From contig NC_012522.1 of NCBI RefSeq assembly GCF_000010805.1, forward strand, positions 4,402,001 through 4,466,000: a stretch of 64,000 nt of DNA. Direction: 5' to 3'. Below, piece after piece: positions 63,001-64,000 of this stretch (position 1 is its first letter; the number at the start of each line of letters is the position of its first letter). The notes under the pieces were generated by a model. That model had not been told where the DNA came from. It did no database searches and saw only the letters and a program-made list of their open reading frames with translations. The position numbers and the translations under genes were made by a program. This DNA is from Rhodococcus opacus B4. GTDB lineage: Bacteria > Actinomycetota > Actinomycetes > Mycobacteriales > Mycobacteriaceae.

Positions 63001-64000
63001 GAGGCGGGTGACGCCGAGTTCGTCGAGGGCGCGCACGCCGTCGTGGAACCGCACCGTGTGCCGGATGTGCCGGGTCCAGTAGTCCGGCGACACGAGTTCG
63101 TCGGCGGTGGCGACGCGTCCGGTGACGTTGGAAACGACCGGAATCCTCGGCGGCTGCGCCGTCAGCTTCGACAGCACGGCGGCGAACTGGTCGAGGATCG
63201 GATCCATCAGGGTCGAGTGGAAGGCCCGCTCGACCCGCAGGCTCGTGGTCTTCAGTCCGGCGGCGGACAGTTCGGCGGCGACCGCGTGCACGTCGCGTTC
63301 GCCGCCGGCGAGGACGACGGATTCGGCGCCGTTGACGGCCGCGAGGTCGACGCGGCCGTCGATCCGCGGCAGGATGTCCTCCTCGCGGGCCCGGACGGCG
63401 ATCATCAGGCCGGGCTTGGTCGACTGCATCAACCGTCCACGATCGCCGACCAGGGCGGCCGCATCGGGCAGGCTGAACACGCCCGCGACGTGGGCCGCTG
63501 TGATCTCGCCGATCGAATGGCCGATCAGGTAGTCGGGAGTGATGCCCCACTCCCGCAGCAGCCGGTACAGCGCGACCTCGATGGCGAACAGCGCCGGCTG
63601 CGTGTATTCGGTGCTGTCGAGCTTGGCGCCGTCGTCCTTGTCCCAGATCACCTGCCGCACCGGGGTTTCCACATGCTCGTCGAGTACGGCGCAGACCTCG
63701 TCCAGTGCGGTCGCGAACACCGGGTAGGCGTCGTAGAGGCCGCGACCCATCCCGATGCGCTGCGCGCCCTGGCCGGTGAACATGAAGGCCGTCTTGCCGC
63801 GGGCGCTCGTCCCGGTGACGACGTTGCCGCCGGGGCGTTCCGTGACGATGCGGGCGAGTCCGTCGCGCAGGTCGTCCAGCGTGTCCCCGATCACCGCGGC
63901 GCGGTGGGTGAAACCGGATCGGGTGGTGGCCAGCGAATAGGCGAGGTCGGCAGGGTCCGGGAGTTCGGTCTCGCTGGTGTCGAGGAATTCCGCCAACCGG
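60088..64000 (-). CDS. Type I modular polyketide synthase, C-terminal AT-DH(degenerate)-KR-ACP part (cut by right edge)
   Basis: About 1303 residues are visible; the upstream ketosynthase lies beyond the window. Acyltransferase: [27 protein letters not shown] and ERAFHS, the malonyl-CoA-type signature. Dehydratase region ([13 protein letters not shown]) lacks the catalytic HxxxG His and has Gln in place of Asp in [12 protein letters not shown], so it looks inactive. Ketoreductase: [38 protein letters not shown] (Ser/Tyr intact) and IDDGTL, a B-type feature. Acyl carrier: [12 protein letters not shown] (phosphopantetheine Ser at ~60435). No thioesterase follows; the protein ends LDLIDRGL. The product is unknown. 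Confidence 0.9.
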   Translation of the reverse strand, partial: RLAEFLDTSETELPDPADLAYSLATTRSGFTHRAAVIGDTLDDLRDGLARIVTERPGGNVVTGTSARGKTAFMFTGQGAQRIGMGRGLYDAYPVFATALDEVCAVLDEHVETPVRQVIWDKDDGAKLDSTEYTQPALFAIEVALYRLLREWGITPDYLIGHSIGEITAAHVAGVFSLPDAAALVGDRGRLMQSTKPGLMIAVRAREEDILPRIDGRVDLAAVNGAESVVLAGGERDVHAVAAELSAAGLKTTSLRVERAFHSTLMDPILDQFAAVLSKLTAQPPRIPVVSNVTGRVATADELVSPDYWTRHIRHTVRFHDGVRALDELGVTRLVEVGPGATLAALAAEVVPNTIATLPGRDDEAYGIIEAVAAAYVQGATVDWDRVLPGRRRVALPTYAFQRRSYWPTAAVRNTGDPTELGLTPSDHPLLGAAVTLDDDATLFTGQLSLHRDPWLVSPSVDDGDSPAPDNGEAKTVLPAVPVELALHAAHHVGLDHIDELTLQHPLVLPTSGLASIRVLVSPPGTTGARTVTVSSRSGDTDSPDSWVRNASATIDDVVGSSAAVPQENPNDTETEVRLGDGVDTTGFGIHPELLQAAIEPLLGWDGWPQTWSGIRLHTVGADAVTARFTPGDDGRHRIAAVDPAGEPVLTVDALGVAQRTTDGGRPAPLRLHRTAWIRVEVAPSEPRGPVVVLGADGFGDPGIGSTFPGCPDLEALRIAMESGPEEGDRRPWTVLAGCATDGDHGPDATHELCARVLRLLQEWLDDDTFADNPLVIVTRNAVVTDDGQDRDARPDLAAAAVWGLVGSAQNENPDRFVLIDLDDTSDAEAAIMSALASGEPQVAARNGTLCAPRLRRMAVVDEPTPFDPGGTVLITGGTGTVGSLVARHLVTGHGARHLLLTSRRGPGAEGSDRLRRELSDLGAEVGIVACDTADASAVAGLLAGIPSEHPLTAVIHAAGVIDDGTLASLTPERLDTVLRPKVDAAWHLHRLTADSDVRAFVVFSSLAGVLGAPGQANYAAANMFLDALAHHRHALGLPGLSIAWGMWATPSAMTDNLGAIDLARARLSGMVPMPAADGLALFDSALAAGAPTVAAARFDHSGSAAPYVPAPLRGLIRESRPHAAGSDSVVTGPNGSGPSDWAQRLADLSIPEQRHLMLDLVRGGAATVLGYDASDSVDPDQAFKELGFDSLAAVALRNHLGAATGLRLPPTMVFDHPNPRAVAEFLRSELVPDPMSVALADVDRLRATIAELGDDAEARSAIAQRLGSLLAEVGTSDDAHAAAVDKIHAATSEEILDLIDRGL

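Overview
The window is about 64 kb of a high-G+C actinobacterial chromosome. It most resembles Rhodococcus or a close mycolic-acid-containing relative. Evidence for this includes a mycolyltransferase-type esterase, a MurT/GatD pair, a cfa-like/FAD-oxidase pair of the kind that makes 10-methyl fatty acids, many GTG starts, DUF3558, DUF732 and DUF1206 proteins, and a gene order (aspartate aminotransferase, ffs RNA, dnaX, FAD oxidase and cfa, SRPBCC, ebfC, recR, gatD-murT, leuA) that matches the Rv3722c-Rv3710 neighbourhood of Mycobacterium tuberculosis from memory. Nothing looks like a prophage, plasmid, CRISPR array or classical insertion sequence.

Layout. 1-5.2 kb: a 5'-truncated tgt, a queuosine-precursor transporter and, after three proline- or glutamine-rich membrane proteins, gluQ; together these fit salvage and glutamylation of queuosine. 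5.2-14.6 kb: small regulator-target pairs (three TetR genes, a RibD/DHFR-like reductase, a PlsC-like acyltransferase, an AraC gene coupled to a DinB-like gene), a secreted phosphoesterase, lipoproteins, a DUF1275 protein, a mycolyltransferase-like esterase and tRNA-Ser(GGA). 14.7-27.3 kb: ffs, aspartate aminotransferase, an iron-uptake pair (fecB-like and fes-like) divergent around an IdeR-type box, an HhH-GPD repair protein, amtB, dnaX and a sensor kinase/response regulator pair. 27.3-32.6 kb: a Tat-exported amidase and a fadA-fadB beta-oxidation pair preceded by a KstR-like operator. 32.6-46.9 kb: two paralogous AbiEi/DUF559-type genes, the FAD oxidase/cfa pair, ebfC-recR, a TetR/MFS pair, an ArsR/SRPBCC pair, murT-gatD, a DMT exporter and a LysR gene. 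47-64 kb: a single-chain 1828-residue biotin-dependent carboxylase, ctaD, leuA with an upstream Leu-rich leader peptide and hairpin, a two-gene lipoprotein unit, a pirin, a DUF732 lipoprotein and the C-terminal half of a modular polyketide synthase that runs off the right edge.

The most unusual feature is a set of dispersed palindromic elements at gene ends. Class A has CACGTGAGTG/CACTCACCTG-type ends, with six copies. Class B is a small hairpin followed by a large GTGCGCCTTT.../...AAAGGCGCAC hairpin, with three copies, each starting at or within 2 nt of a TAG stop. Each of the two AbiEi/DUF559 paralogues is bracketed by elements of a single class and has DnaA-box-like TTATCCACA sequences between the upstream element and its start codon. 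This arrangement recalls REP elements with their partner genes, but it could also be only strong terminators. Many operators are readable directly, because several TetR, ArsR and iron regulators sit beside clear inverted repeats.
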